From: DASXUX01 sp036504595
Lineage (GTDB): Bacteria > Planctomycetota > SZUA-567 > H5-PLA8
Reading direction: 5' to 3'
Length of the DNA stretch: 64,000 bases
NCBI GenBank assembly: GCA_036504595.1
Contig: DASXUX010000015.1
Coordinates: 30,821 to 94,820, forward strand
In this document: positions 41,619 through 49,142 of the stretch, one piece after another
Numbering within the stretch: the first letter of the stretch is position 1
Layout: every line of letters starts with the position of its first letter
Made by a program: the position numbers and the translations under genes
The notes under the pieces: model-generated
What the model was told of the DNA's origin: nothing
Databases searched by the model: none
Seen by the model: only the letters and a program-made list of their open reading frames with translations

Positions 41619-42460
41619 CACGCCAACCACCCCTCACCACTCACCCCTCACCACTCACCGTCTTCATCAAATTTGGCGGCTCCTTTATCAGCCCGAAGCG
41701 CAACCAGCGCGAGGTGCTCCTCGGGGCGCGCATTCAAAATGCGGCTCGCCAGATCCGCGCAGCCCTGGACCACGCGGCGAAGAACGGCTCCGCGATTTCA
41801 CTGGTCATCGGCCACGGCGCGGGGCGATTCGGTCACGCGCCGGCCAAGCAGTTTGGCGCGCGGAAAGGCTACACGGAACAATTTGGCTGGACACCTCTGC
41901 CGGTGATCCGCGAAGCGATGATGCGCATGAACCTGCGCTTCATCGAACACTGCCGACACGGCGGACTCTTGCCGCTCACGGTCTCGCCATTCGCCATCGC
42001 CGAAGGGCGTGGCGGCAGACTCTGCCAACTTCACACGGCGACGATCCGGCAGCTCTTGAAGAAGGGCCAAATCCCGCTGATCCACGGCGACATCATTCTC
42101 GATTCGCAGCAGGGATTCGGGATTGCCTCCACTGAGGAACTGCTCTCACAGTTGTGTGACGAGATCCGTTTCGACCGCATCATCATGCTCACCGACGTTG
42201 ATGGCGTGCACGACGGCGACGGCGCCACAATTCCGCTGATCACACCGAAAAATATCGATGGACATCTGGGTTCGCTGGGCGGATCGCGAGGGCCGGATGT
42301 TACGGGCGGCATGGCCGACAAGGTGAAGAATTTGCTGCGCATGGTGGAGTCTGGTCGCGCGAAAGAGGCGCGGATCATGACCGTTGTTCCCGGATCGCGT
42401 CATCTCTTTGAGGCGATCTTAGGCAACGGCCACGCGGGCACGACCATTCGAAAGCGCTGA
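41615..42460 (+). CDS. ipk: Isopentenyl phosphate kinase
   Basis: A 281-residue amino-acid-kinase-fold enzyme that phosphorylates isopentenyl phosphate to IPP, the last specific step of the archaeal-type route. It shows F-I-K-F-G-G-S, the G-H-G-A-G-R-F-G-H loop with the IPK-specific His, I-H-G-D-I-I-L-D, L-T-D-V-D-G-V-H-D and V-T-G-G-M-A-D-K. The GTG start at 41615 overlaps the AcnX small subunit stop. The first 14 codons run through CCCTCACCACTCAC-type repeats, so the conserved protein starts only after a repeat-encoded leader. Confidence 0.93.
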   Translation: MTRQPPLTTHPSPLTVFIKFGGSFISPKRNQREVLLGARIQNAARQIRAALDHAAKNGSAISLVIGHGAGRFGHAPAKQFGARKGYTEQFGWTPLPVIREAMMRMNLRFIEHCRHGGLLPLTVSPFAIAEGRGGRLCQLHTATIRQLLKKGQIPLIHGDIILDSQQGFGIASTEELLSQLCDEIRFDRIIMLTDVDGVHDGDGATIPLITPKNIDGHLGSLGGSRGPDVTGGMADKVKNLLRMVESGRAKEARIMTVVPGSRHLFEAILGNGHAGTTIRKR

Positions 42461-42481
42461 AATGCCTGGCGCATCAACGAT

Positions 42482-44287
42482 CTACAGACCGCTGTAGTGC
42501 ATCTCCCAAATTTCGCAGAACTCATCTTTGTAAACGGTCCGTGAGAGGGGCGTCAAGAACGTGCTATAGCCACGCGGAATGGGCGCAGCCGGGCCGGGAA
42601 GGACCACAGGGGCGCGCTTGCGCCAGAAAATGTAGTCCGGCAAGATCTTCTTTAGAGCGCGAACATAGTCGTCTTTATTGCCCTTCAGGCCCAGCGTGCC
42701 GCGCTGCACTCTGATGAGCGTCCACAAATCGGCTTCGGACATCGCCAACCCGCGAATGATTTCTGTGTATACGCGCTTGCGCCGCGCGACGATCTGGAAG
42801 AGGTCATTGGTGCACTCCAGGCGGTGGAGCACATCGGCAGCGGCGGCATCGTCATCCGGGAAGTTTCGCCAATCGTAGCCATCATCGACGAGAAACAGCG
42901 CACCGGCCGGAGTCTTTTGGCGTACCCAGTCGTACGCGGGGAGATAATCGACGTCCGCCGCGATGCTCGCGGTGCAGCCGGATGGCAAACTTTCAAAATC
43001 GTATGTGCTGCTTTCGCGCCAGACGTTGGCGCTGGCGAGGAGACTGATAGCCAGTAACGCTGTCGACGGCAGCAGCGCGCGCCGCGACCCGTCGTGTCCA
43101 CTCCAGTTCTCCGCGCGCGCGCCCAGCCAGAGCATTGCGGCAGTCAGAAGGCCGACCAGGTAGAAGCATCCGTAGCGATCGGACAGAAGCAATTCCTGCT
43201 GAATCGGTTTGAGTAGTCCGCAAACGAACGGAAAAATGCCAAGCGCCAAGGCCATGCTAAAGATCACTACGCGGCCGCGCGGCGCGAACCCACCCAGCAA
43301 CATCATCAATGCCGCAGCGGAGACATGAACGATCCACTGTGGATGCGGATAGTACGGAATGTCCGGGTAATAACGTGCGAGCAACTCGCGAAACGCCGGA
43401 ATGCTTCCGTTGTGATGGTTAATCAGAATCCATGGCAGGAGCGCGACACCCGCGACACAGGTTGCGGAAAGCCACGCGCGGGCTGTTACGCGCCGGTTAA
43501 CGATCATCCAACCTACTCCGAGCATAAGTGCCAGCGCCCACGGCACCGCGACATAAATGCGCAGATACACCAGCGCGACGAACGCCAGCGCGAGGGCGCT
43601 CGCGCCAAGGACATCCGGCCGCCGCACGAACCGCACGTACAGCCAGGCCAGCAGCGCGGAAACGAAGTATTCCACGTTTGTCGGCATGCGATTGATGAAC
43701 AAATAGAGCGGCACCGCGCCATTCGTCTGTGTATAGGCGCAGTAGAGCAACGGCAGCGCAGCGGCGGCGCATGCCGCCGACAGTGCTAAGCTCCACGGCC
43801 GCTGACGCCGCGCGATCGCTGCGCGCGCAATCAGAAAGAAGAAGATGCCAAGAAGAATCGGCGTCAGCAGCCGCCAAATCCACGCGAAAGCGATGACGTC
43901 AAGATGAGTGACCGTCAGCAGCGCTCGAAAACTGTCTTCGAGAAAGAACGGCGACCAGATGTTGGGATCGCAGACGCCGTTCACGGGATTTGTGCTTGTC
44001 GCGCCGGGCAGGAGCGGCTGGATGCGTTGGGCGTAGCTGTATTCGTCGTTGAGATAGCCAAAGCGATAGTACGATCCGCCCGGACCGTGAGACAGCCGCC
44101 ACGGAATCAACCAGCACGCGGCAATCGCAAAAATGAACGCGACGAAAATCAGCGCGTAAAGCGTGCGTTGGTGCTGGCTCGCTGTTCTCGCGCGCTCGGG
44201 TTCGTTCAAGCCATAGTCCTCGTTGACCAACGCGAAATCGCCCGTCCCATCTTGCCACAGCCGGTTCGTTGCGGCAAAGACAGCCAA
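42482..44287 (-). CDS. Polytopic membrane protein, unknown (GT-C-like layout)
   Basis: About 601 residues. The N-terminal cytoplasmic stretch (about 45 residues) is followed by about ten hydrophobic segments up to residue 440, then a soluble C-terminal domain of about 150 residues with D-Y-L-P-A-Y-D-W-V. Large loop after the first membrane segment plus a C-terminal soluble domain resembles membrane glycosyltransferases, but I see no decisive motif. The start is a TTG and is uncertain. It converges on the isopentenyl phosphate kinase gene with a 21-bp gap, where a link to lipid-carrier glycosylation is only speculation. Confidence 0.7.
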   Translation of the reverse strand: MAVFAATNRLWQDGTGDFALVNEDYGLNEPERARTASQHQRTLYALIFVAFIFAIAACWLIPWRLSHGPGGSYYRFGYLNDEYSYAQRIQPLLPGATSTNPVNGVCDPNIWSPFFLEDSFRALLTVTHLDVIAFAWIWRLLTPILLGIFFFLIARAAIARRQRPWSLALSAACAAAALPLLYCAYTQTNGAVPLYLFINRMPTNVEYFVSALLAWLYVRFVRRPDVLGASALALAFVALVYLRIYVAVPWALALMLGVGWMIVNRRVTARAWLSATCVAGVALLPWILINHHNGSIPAFRELLARYYPDIPYYPHPQWIVHVSAAALMMLLGGFAPRGRVVIFSMALALGIFPFVCGLLKPIQQELLLSDRYGCFYLVGLLTAAMLWLGARAENWSGHDGSRRALLPSTALLAISLLASANVWRESSTYDFESLPSGCTASIAADVDYLPAYDWVRQKTPAGALFLVDDGYDWRNFPDDDAAAADVLHRLECTNDLFQIVARRKRVYTEIIRGLAMSEADLWTLIRVQRGTLGLKGNKDDYVRALKKILPDYIFWRKRAPVVLPGPAAPIPRGYSTFLTPLSRTVYKDEFCEIWEMHYSGL

Positions 44288-44359
44288 ATGGGTTCGAGCG
44301 ATTTGTGTCCGCTTATCGCGTCAATCGAAATTGTAGAACCGCGCAAACCCCTCCCCCGG

Positions 44360-44408
44360 CCCCTCCCCTCGATGGGGAGGGGAGAACGGCAGCGGGCAAG
44401 ATGCCCGC
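44360..44408. repeat. Two REP-like hairpins
   Basis: CCCCTCCCC (44360-44368) pairs with 44374-44382 around a 5-nt loop, and GCGGGCA (44392-44398) pairs with 44402-44408. Similar C-rich hairpins lie at 49064-49086 and 57570-57595, and a variant of the second is next to the RAYT element (about 52967-52985). Confidence 0.7.
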
Positions 44409-44487
44409 ACTACGAAGCGCATTGCTTTTGCAGGCGGCGCAATTACGCTGCACGGCGTCGTAGACCCTTTTTACAGGAGAACCTGCC

Positions 44488-45210
44488 ATGGCACGAAAGA
44501 TTCGCGTCACCGTGTGGAACGAGTTCCGCCACGAGAAAAAACCCGGACCGGTTGCCGAGGTCTATCCGAAGGGCATTCACGAAGCGATCGCCGCTCATCT
44601 GCGCACGCTGCCCGACATGGAAGTGCGCACCGCCACGCTGGACGAACCCAGCCACGGCTTGACAGACGAGGTGCTCGAGAAAACGGATGTCCTGACCTGG
44701 TGGGGCCACATGGCTCACGGCGAAGTGGACGACAAGATCGCCGCGAAGGTTAAAGAGCGCGTGCTGAAAGGCATGGGCTATATCGCGCTGCATTCGGCGC
44801 ACATGGCCAAGCCGTTTCTGGGACTGATGGGCACGAGCGGCGCTCTGAAGTGGCGCGAAGATGGCCTGAAAGAAATCCTGTGGGTCACCAAGCCTGGCCA
44901 TCCGATCACGCAAGGAATCGATGATCACATCGTTCTCGAACATGAGGAAATGTACGGCGAGCACTTCGACATTCCCGACCCGGAAGAGCAGATCTTCATC
45001 AGTTGGTTCGGCGGCGGCGAAGTCTTCCGCAGCGGCTGCACCTGGCAACGGGGTTCCGGGAAGGTTTTTTATTTCCGTCCCGGCCACGAATCGTTCCCGA
45101 CGTACTTCGACAAGAACGTGCAGAAGGTCATCACCAATGCCGTGCGCTGGGCGGCCCCTGCGGAAGTGCCGACGAATGTGACGTACTGGCACTATAAGAG
45201 CATTGTGTAG
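44488..45210 (+). CDS. ThuA-domain protein (glutamine-amidotransferase-like fold)
   Basis: A 240-residue cytoplasmic protein with a good AGGAG site. It shows the ThuA pattern: V-T-V-W-N-E-F at the N-terminus, V-L-T-W-W-G-H-M-A-H, Y-I-A-L-H-S-A-H, H-P-I-T-Q-G-I and F-Y-F-R-P-G-H-E near the end. ThuA proteins belong to the class I amidotransferase superfamily and are linked to trehalose or other sugar metabolism; the exact reaction is not established. There is no signal peptide, unlike the large ThuA fusion at 59140. A hairpin follows the stop. Confidence 0.9.
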   Translation: MARKIRVTVWNEFRHEKKPGPVAEVYPKGIHEAIAAHLRTLPDMEVRTATLDEPSHGLTDEVLEKTDVLTWWGHMAHGEVDDKIAAKVKERVLKGMGYIALHSAHMAKPFLGLMGTSGALKWREDGLKEILWVTKPGHPITQGIDDHIVLEHEEMYGEHFDIPDPEEQIFISWFGGGEVFRSGCTWQRGSGKVFYFRPGHESFPTYFDKNVQKVITNAVRWAAPAEVPTNVTYWHYKSIV

Positions 45211-45234
45211 GTGGTGAGCGGTGAGTGGTGAGAG

Positions 45235-45265
45235 AAGTTCCGGCCGCGCTATGCGGTCGGAACTT
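45235..45265 (+). terminator. Stem-loop downstream of the ThuA gene
   Basis: AAGTTCCGGCCGC (45235-45247) pairs with 45253-45265 with one G-U pair and a 5-nt loop. There is only a weak T-run afterwards, so termination may be partial. A GGTGAGTGG repeat (45211-45232) precedes it. Confidence 0.5.
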
Positions 45266-45292
45266 TGGAAGAACAGAGACCAGGCGGCGTCT

Positions 45293-45781
45293 TCACGCGA
45301 CGGGTTCACGGCGCGGCGGTGAAGTCTGAAGCATCGAGAAGTTCGCAACGTGGGGCTGAACGAGGCGTGCGAAGTCCGCGTACTTCATGCGAATCACGGC
45401 GCTATGCGTGCCGCAGTTAAAGACGATCTCGTCGTCATAGATCAACGGTTCGGCAACCCAGACGGGCAGGTTATAGAGGTTGCCAAAGGGCGACATCGCG
45501 CCCAGTTCGCATTCGGGAAACAAGCCCTGGAACTCCGCTTCGGTCGCCAGCCGAACCGGCGCGCCAACGGCAGCCCGCAGTTCTCGCAGATCCACGCGAT
45601 GATGCGCGGGCAGAACAGCCAGTGCAAACTGATCGCCGGCCTTCGCGACGACCGTCTTAGCCATTGCCTTTCCCGGCACATGCACGGCAGCCGCGATTTC
45701 CTGGGCCGTGTAGGCCTTAGAGTGCACAATGACGGTGTACCTTATGCCGTTCGTGTCGAGGTACTCCCGGAGCCGATCCAT
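45293..45781 (-). CDS. YbaK/aminoacyl-tRNA deacylase domain protein
   Basis: A 162-residue stand-alone editing-domain protein with a strong AAGGAGG site. It has the Y-T-A-Q-E-I-A motif, P-G-K-A-M-A-K-T-V-V (conserved Lys), L-P-A-H-H-R-V-D, G-A-M-S-P-F-G and the closing V-F-N-C-G-T-H. Relatives hydrolyse mischarged aminoacyl-tRNA such as Cys- or Ala-tRNA(Pro). The specificity here cannot be read. It is convergent with the ThuA gene. Confidence 0.9.
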   Translation of the reverse strand: MDRLREYLDTNGIRYTVIVHSKAYTAQEIAAAVHVPGKAMAKTVVAKAGDQFALAVLPAHHRVDLRELRAAVGAPVRLATEAEFQGLFPECELGAMSPFGNLYNLPVWVAEPLIYDDEIVFNCGTHSAVIRMKYADFARLVQPHVANFSMLQTSPPRREPVA

Positions 45782-45990
45782 AGGAACCTCCTTTCAATAC
45801 CCACCTATAGGTATTCAACGCCGCGGCCTTCGCACAGTCAATAAATACGCCTGCTAATAAATTAAGTTTTTGCGGATGATCAACTCGTCGTCCGCACTAA
45901 TGGCGATATTTTGCACGAAGCGCGAAGGGACCGTTCCACGCTCGGCGCTTGCTGTGACTTTAATGCTCTTTTCATTCAGGTGGGCGTGTC

Positions 45991-47364
45991 TCAGAGCTTC
46001 CAGCCGGGCAAAAACGCACGGCACGCAGCAAGCATTTCATCGAAGAGACGCGCAGCGGTGTCGGTGGGCAGACGCATCAGCGGGTCCGCCAGGAAGGCCT
46101 GGAAGGCCAGGTCCTTGTCACGCTTGAGGCCGGCTTCGAGCACCATCTGCTGCACAGACATGATGCGCCGCACCAGTTCGCGCGCTCCGGTGGGAAGACG
46201 CTTGGAGGTCCGCGGAGTCACGCGATCGCGGCTGAAGGTGACATAGCTTTCCACAACGCCGCCACGGGCCAGGTCGGGCGTTTGCCCTGCGTTGGGCAGG
46301 TTGCAATTGCTTTCCAGGTCGCCGAGGCCCAGCAGCGCGACCATCTGTTCGACACCCTCTTCGCCGGACGGCCACACGGCTTCGACTTTCTCGGAACGAG
46401 CTTTCGCGCTGCGGCCGTCGCGCTCGCGTTCAACGCGGTAGCTTGACGGCGTCAGCACCACGCCCCAGCGATGCAGTTCGGTTTCGCTGCTGAGATACCA
46501 CGGCACGAATTCGGCCAGGTGCCGGTCGCCGGCGCAGGCCAGCGCTCCGAAACGGCGAAACAGATCGGCGGCCACGAGGCCGGAACTGGCAAACCAGCGG
46601 GCTTTGGCTTTGCGTTCTTGTGCGAGCGTTGTCTGATCAGAGAAGAAGCCTTCGCGGCTGATTTTCTCGCGATAGATCGGGAATAGATCCTGACCGTTCC
46701 ACCGTGCCGATGTCGCCCACGTGAAGTGATTCACGCCGGAGATATCGAGCTCGATCTCCTGACGTTTGCACTCTTCGGCCAAGCCACGTTCCTCGACTAG
46801 TTCGGCCAGCATTGTCTGCGCGCCGAAAACTTCGTGGCAGCAGCCGAAGGCTTTGATTTTCGGTTCGGCGGCGTAGAGTGTCGCGGTGCAGAGCGTCATC
46901 GGGTTGGTGTAGTTGATCACCCACGCGTTGGGACAGATCTGCATGATCCTGTGCGCGAAATCTTCGTAGATGGGAATCGCGCGGAGCGCTCGACTGATGC
47001 CACCGGGGCCGGTGGAGTCTCCAACGGTCTGCGGGAGTCCGTAGCGGGCGGGGATGTCCAGATCGCTGGCGAAAAGCGAGATCGGTCCGGGCTGAATGGA
47101 GATGACGATGAAGTCGGCGCCGCGCAAAGCGCTATCGAGGTCCGCACAGGCTTCGGTCTTGAAGGCCGTCTTGGCATCCTTATGTGAAAAGATCATCTCA
47201 GCTCGGCGTACATTTTCTTCGGCGGCCGGCAAGTCAATGTCATAGAGCGCCAGGCACCCCGTGAGCTGCGGGCAAAGGGCCAGGTCGGACATGAGTGAGC
47301 GGGCCCAGCCGATACTTCCGCCGCCGATGTATGCGATTTTGATTTCGCGTTTTTCTTTGGACAT
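45991..47364 (-). CDS. Glycoside hydrolase family 4 enzyme (alpha-galactosidase/6-phospho-glucosidase-like)
   Basis: A 457-residue NAD- and metal-dependent glycosidase. It opens with a Rossmann motif (Y-I-G-G-G-S-I-G), then V-G-D-S-T-G-P-G-G, the N-Y-T-N-P motif and G-C-C-H-E-V-F-G, where Cys and His bind the metal, and G-V-N-H-F-T-W with a second metal His. GH4 enzymes use an oxidation-elimination mechanism with alpha-glycosides. Absence of a signal peptide indicates a cytoplasmic enzyme. It precedes an RbsD-like exported protein in the same direction, so both may be in sugar use. Confidence 0.92.
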   Translation of the reverse strand: MSKEKREIKIAYIGGGSIGWARSLMSDLALCPQLTGCLALYDIDLPAAEENVRRAEMIFSHKDAKTAFKTEACADLDSALRGADFIVISIQPGPISLFASDLDIPARYGLPQTVGDSTGPGGISRALRAIPIYEDFAHRIMQICPNAWVINYTNPMTLCTATLYAAEPKIKAFGCCHEVFGAQTMLAELVEERGLAEECKRQEIELDISGVNHFTWATSARWNGQDLFPIYREKISREGFFSDQTTLAQERKAKARWFASSGLVAADLFRRFGALACAGDRHLAEFVPWYLSSETELHRWGVVLTPSSYRVERERDGRSAKARSEKVEAVWPSGEEGVEQMVALLGLGDLESNCNLPNAGQTPDLARGGVVESYVTFSRDRVTPRTSKRLPTGARELVRRIMSVQQMVLEAGLKRDKDLAFQAFLADPLMRLPTDTAARLFDEMLAACRAFLPGWKL

Positions 47365-47390
47365 GCTCGCTCGCCTTGGGTTCGTTGGTT

Positions 47391-47942
47391 TTACTTTGCC
47401 GGCTTCAGTCCTTCGCGCAACTTACGTTCGGCGTCGTCGCTCCAATATGCGCTATCCAGTTGCAGGAAGACAGAAGTATATGGCAGCGTCATTTTGGTCT
47501 TTATCACGAGCACGCGAACGGACTCGCTGGCCTTGGCGACGGTGGTGAATAATTCCTCTTGCGGAAGGGCGGTGATGATGCGTTTTTCCAACGCTTTTGT
47601 CAACTCGTCGCGATAGGCCTTGATCCCCGCAGCGTCTGCATCTGAAATGATCGGCAGCTCGGTCGTCGTGTAGACGTTCGGACGGACGTGCTTGGTGCGG
47701 CCGATCGTTTTGAGGACAGCGCGCAGAACAGAAAGGTGATCGGCATTCGTAAGGACCGTCTCCACGCCGGCACGCGAGTGCCAAGGATATGCGGCATCGG
47801 CGATGACGATCCAGTTGCGCTGACCCATCAACGGAAGTTCCTGCTCGACCTTGCGCGTGATTTCCGCCGTGTCATCAACGGCGAAGCAGGACGCGCCGCA
47901 GATGGCTACAAGCATCAAAGAAATAATTGATACGTGCTTCAT
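47391..47942 (-). CDS. Exported RbsD/FucU-like sugar mutarotase homologue
   Basis: A 183-residue protein with a signal peptide (about residues 1-21, ending near C-F-A). The start at 47942 follows GGAGGGG and gives that signal; upstream in-frame codons encode Arg-rich non-conserved sequence antisense to hemC. The core R-N-W-I-V-I-A-D-A-A-Y-P resembles the G-H-x-x-x-I-x-I-x-D-A-x-F-P motif of RbsD/FucU ribose and fucose mutarotases, although the leading His is replaced. Those enzymes are normally cytoplasmic, so the export signal is odd. Family call is moderate. Confidence 0.6.
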   Translation of the reverse strand: MKHVSIISLMLVAICGASCFAVDDTAEITRKVEQELPLMGQRNWIVIADAAYPWHSRAGVETVLTNADHLSVLRAVLKTIGRTKHVRPNVYTTTELPIISDADAAGIKAYRDELTKALEKRIITALPQEELFTTVAKASESVRVLVIKTKMTLPYTSVFLQLDSAYWSDDAERKLREGLKPAK

Positions 47943-48037
47943 AGTTGCCGCACCCCTCCCCCAAGAAGCCCAAGATGGCATTATCGCGATGCAGCGTTTT
48001 TGCGCTACTGCCGACCGACCCATGTAAGGCTTGCTTC

Positions 48038-48970
48038 TCACTCTTGATCGAGAGCGCTCAGGACTTCTTTGCCGCCTTGGGCCAGAAGTTCCTTCGCGAC
48101 GCGCTTGCCGAGCGCACGGGCCTCTTTCGGCGCGGCAGAGCCTTCTGCGCGCACGATTTTTGAACCGTCGGGGAGGCCGAAGACGGCTTGCAGGCGTAGC
48201 GTTTTCGCTCGAATGGTGCCGAGGGCGCCGAGCGGGAGGTGGCAGCCGCCGCCAAGAGCTTCGAGAATGGAGCGTTCGGCGGCAACGCACGCGGCGACGC
48301 CGGCGTTGTGAATCGCACTGAGAATGCGGCGCGCCCGGCGGTCACCGGCGCGGCATTCAACGCCGATCGCTCCCTGGCCGGGCGCGGGCAGCATCCAGGC
48401 GAGCGCCAGCACTTGCATGGACGGCTCCAGCAGACCAAGGCGCTTGAGGCCAGCGCGCGCGAGAATCGTGGCGGCGAATTCACCCTCGCGCACTTTACGC
48501 AAGCGCGTTTCGACGTTGCCGCGGATTTCGGCGAATTCCAGATTCGGGAAACGCGATTTAAGCTGCGCTCGCCGGCGCGTGCTGCCGCTGCCGATAACGC
48601 TGCCGGCGGAAAAGTCTTCGAGGCGCTGGCCGTTGCGCGCGAAGAGCACATCGCGGGTGTCTTCACGGCCGACGATGGCGCCGAGCAGGAGGCCTTTGGG
48701 CTGCCTGGTCGGCATGTCTTTGAGGCTGTGAACGGCGATGTCCACGTGGCCGCTGAGCAGAGCGGCCTCGAGTTCCTTTACGAAGACGCCGACGCCGCCA
48801 AAACTTTTCAGTGGCTTGTCAGTGACCTTGTCGCCGACGGTGCTGATGTCCACCAGTTCGACTTGCAGGCCGGGGTGCGCGCGCTGGAGCATCTTGGCAA
48901 TCATGCGCGATTGGGTAAGGGCCAGATTGCTGGATCGCGTGCCGAGGCGGAGGGTTTGTGATTTCTGCAT
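48038..48970 (-). CDS. hemC: Hydroxymethylbilane synthase (porphobilinogen deaminase)
   Basis: A 310-residue haem-pathway enzyme joining four porphobilinogens. It shows the opening L-R-L-G-T-R-S-S-N-L-A-L, the active-site Asp region H-S-L-K-D-M-P-T, L-P-A-P-G-Q-G-A-I-G-V-E, and the dipyrromethane cofactor Cys in G-G-G-C-H-L-P-L-G. The ATG at 48970 (M-Q-K-S) is preferred; an in-frame ATG at 49000 lies in repeat-like TTGG sequence. No other haem gene is nearby. Confidence 0.95.
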   Translation of the reverse strand: MQKSQTLRLGTRSSNLALTQSRMIAKMLQRAHPGLQVELVDISTVGDKVTDKPLKSFGGVGVFVKELEAALLSGHVDIAVHSLKDMPTRQPKGLLLGAIVGREDTRDVLFARNGQRLEDFSAGSVIGSGSTRRRAQLKSRFPNLEFAEIRGNVETRLRKVREGEFAATILARAGLKRLGLLEPSMQVLALAWMLPAPGQGAIGVECRAGDRRARRILSAIHNAGVAACVAAERSILEALGGGCHLPLGALGTIRAKTLRLQAVFGLPDGSKIVRAEGSAAPKEARALGKRVAKELLAQGGKEVLSALDQE

Positions 48971-49063
48971 GGTCGGGAGTTGGCTCTTGGTTTTGGTCAT
49001 TGGACTTTGGGCTTTGGGGGAGTGTGGCGCCCCCTCATCCCGCGTTCGCTTCGCTCACGTCGG

Positions 49064-49142
49064 CCTTCTCCCCACGGGGGAGAAGGAAACACGCACGAGA
49101 CTAGCGCAAAGAGACGCGCCCGTCACCTGCGTGCCACATCAC
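49064..49142. repeat. REP-like hairpin and dispersed GCGCAAAGAGACGCGCC repeat
   Basis: CCTTCTCCC (49064-49072) pairs with 49078-49086. It is followed by a GCGCAAAGAGACGCGCC segment ending in GCGTGCCACAT (about 49111-49141), which recurs inverted at 55855-55895. Both are probable mobile palindromic elements. Confidence 0.65.

Noticed and set aside
47943..48290. 116-residue extension of the RbsD-like protein
   Set aside because: Arg-rich and antisense to hemC; the start at 47942 has a ribosome site and yields a signal peptide.
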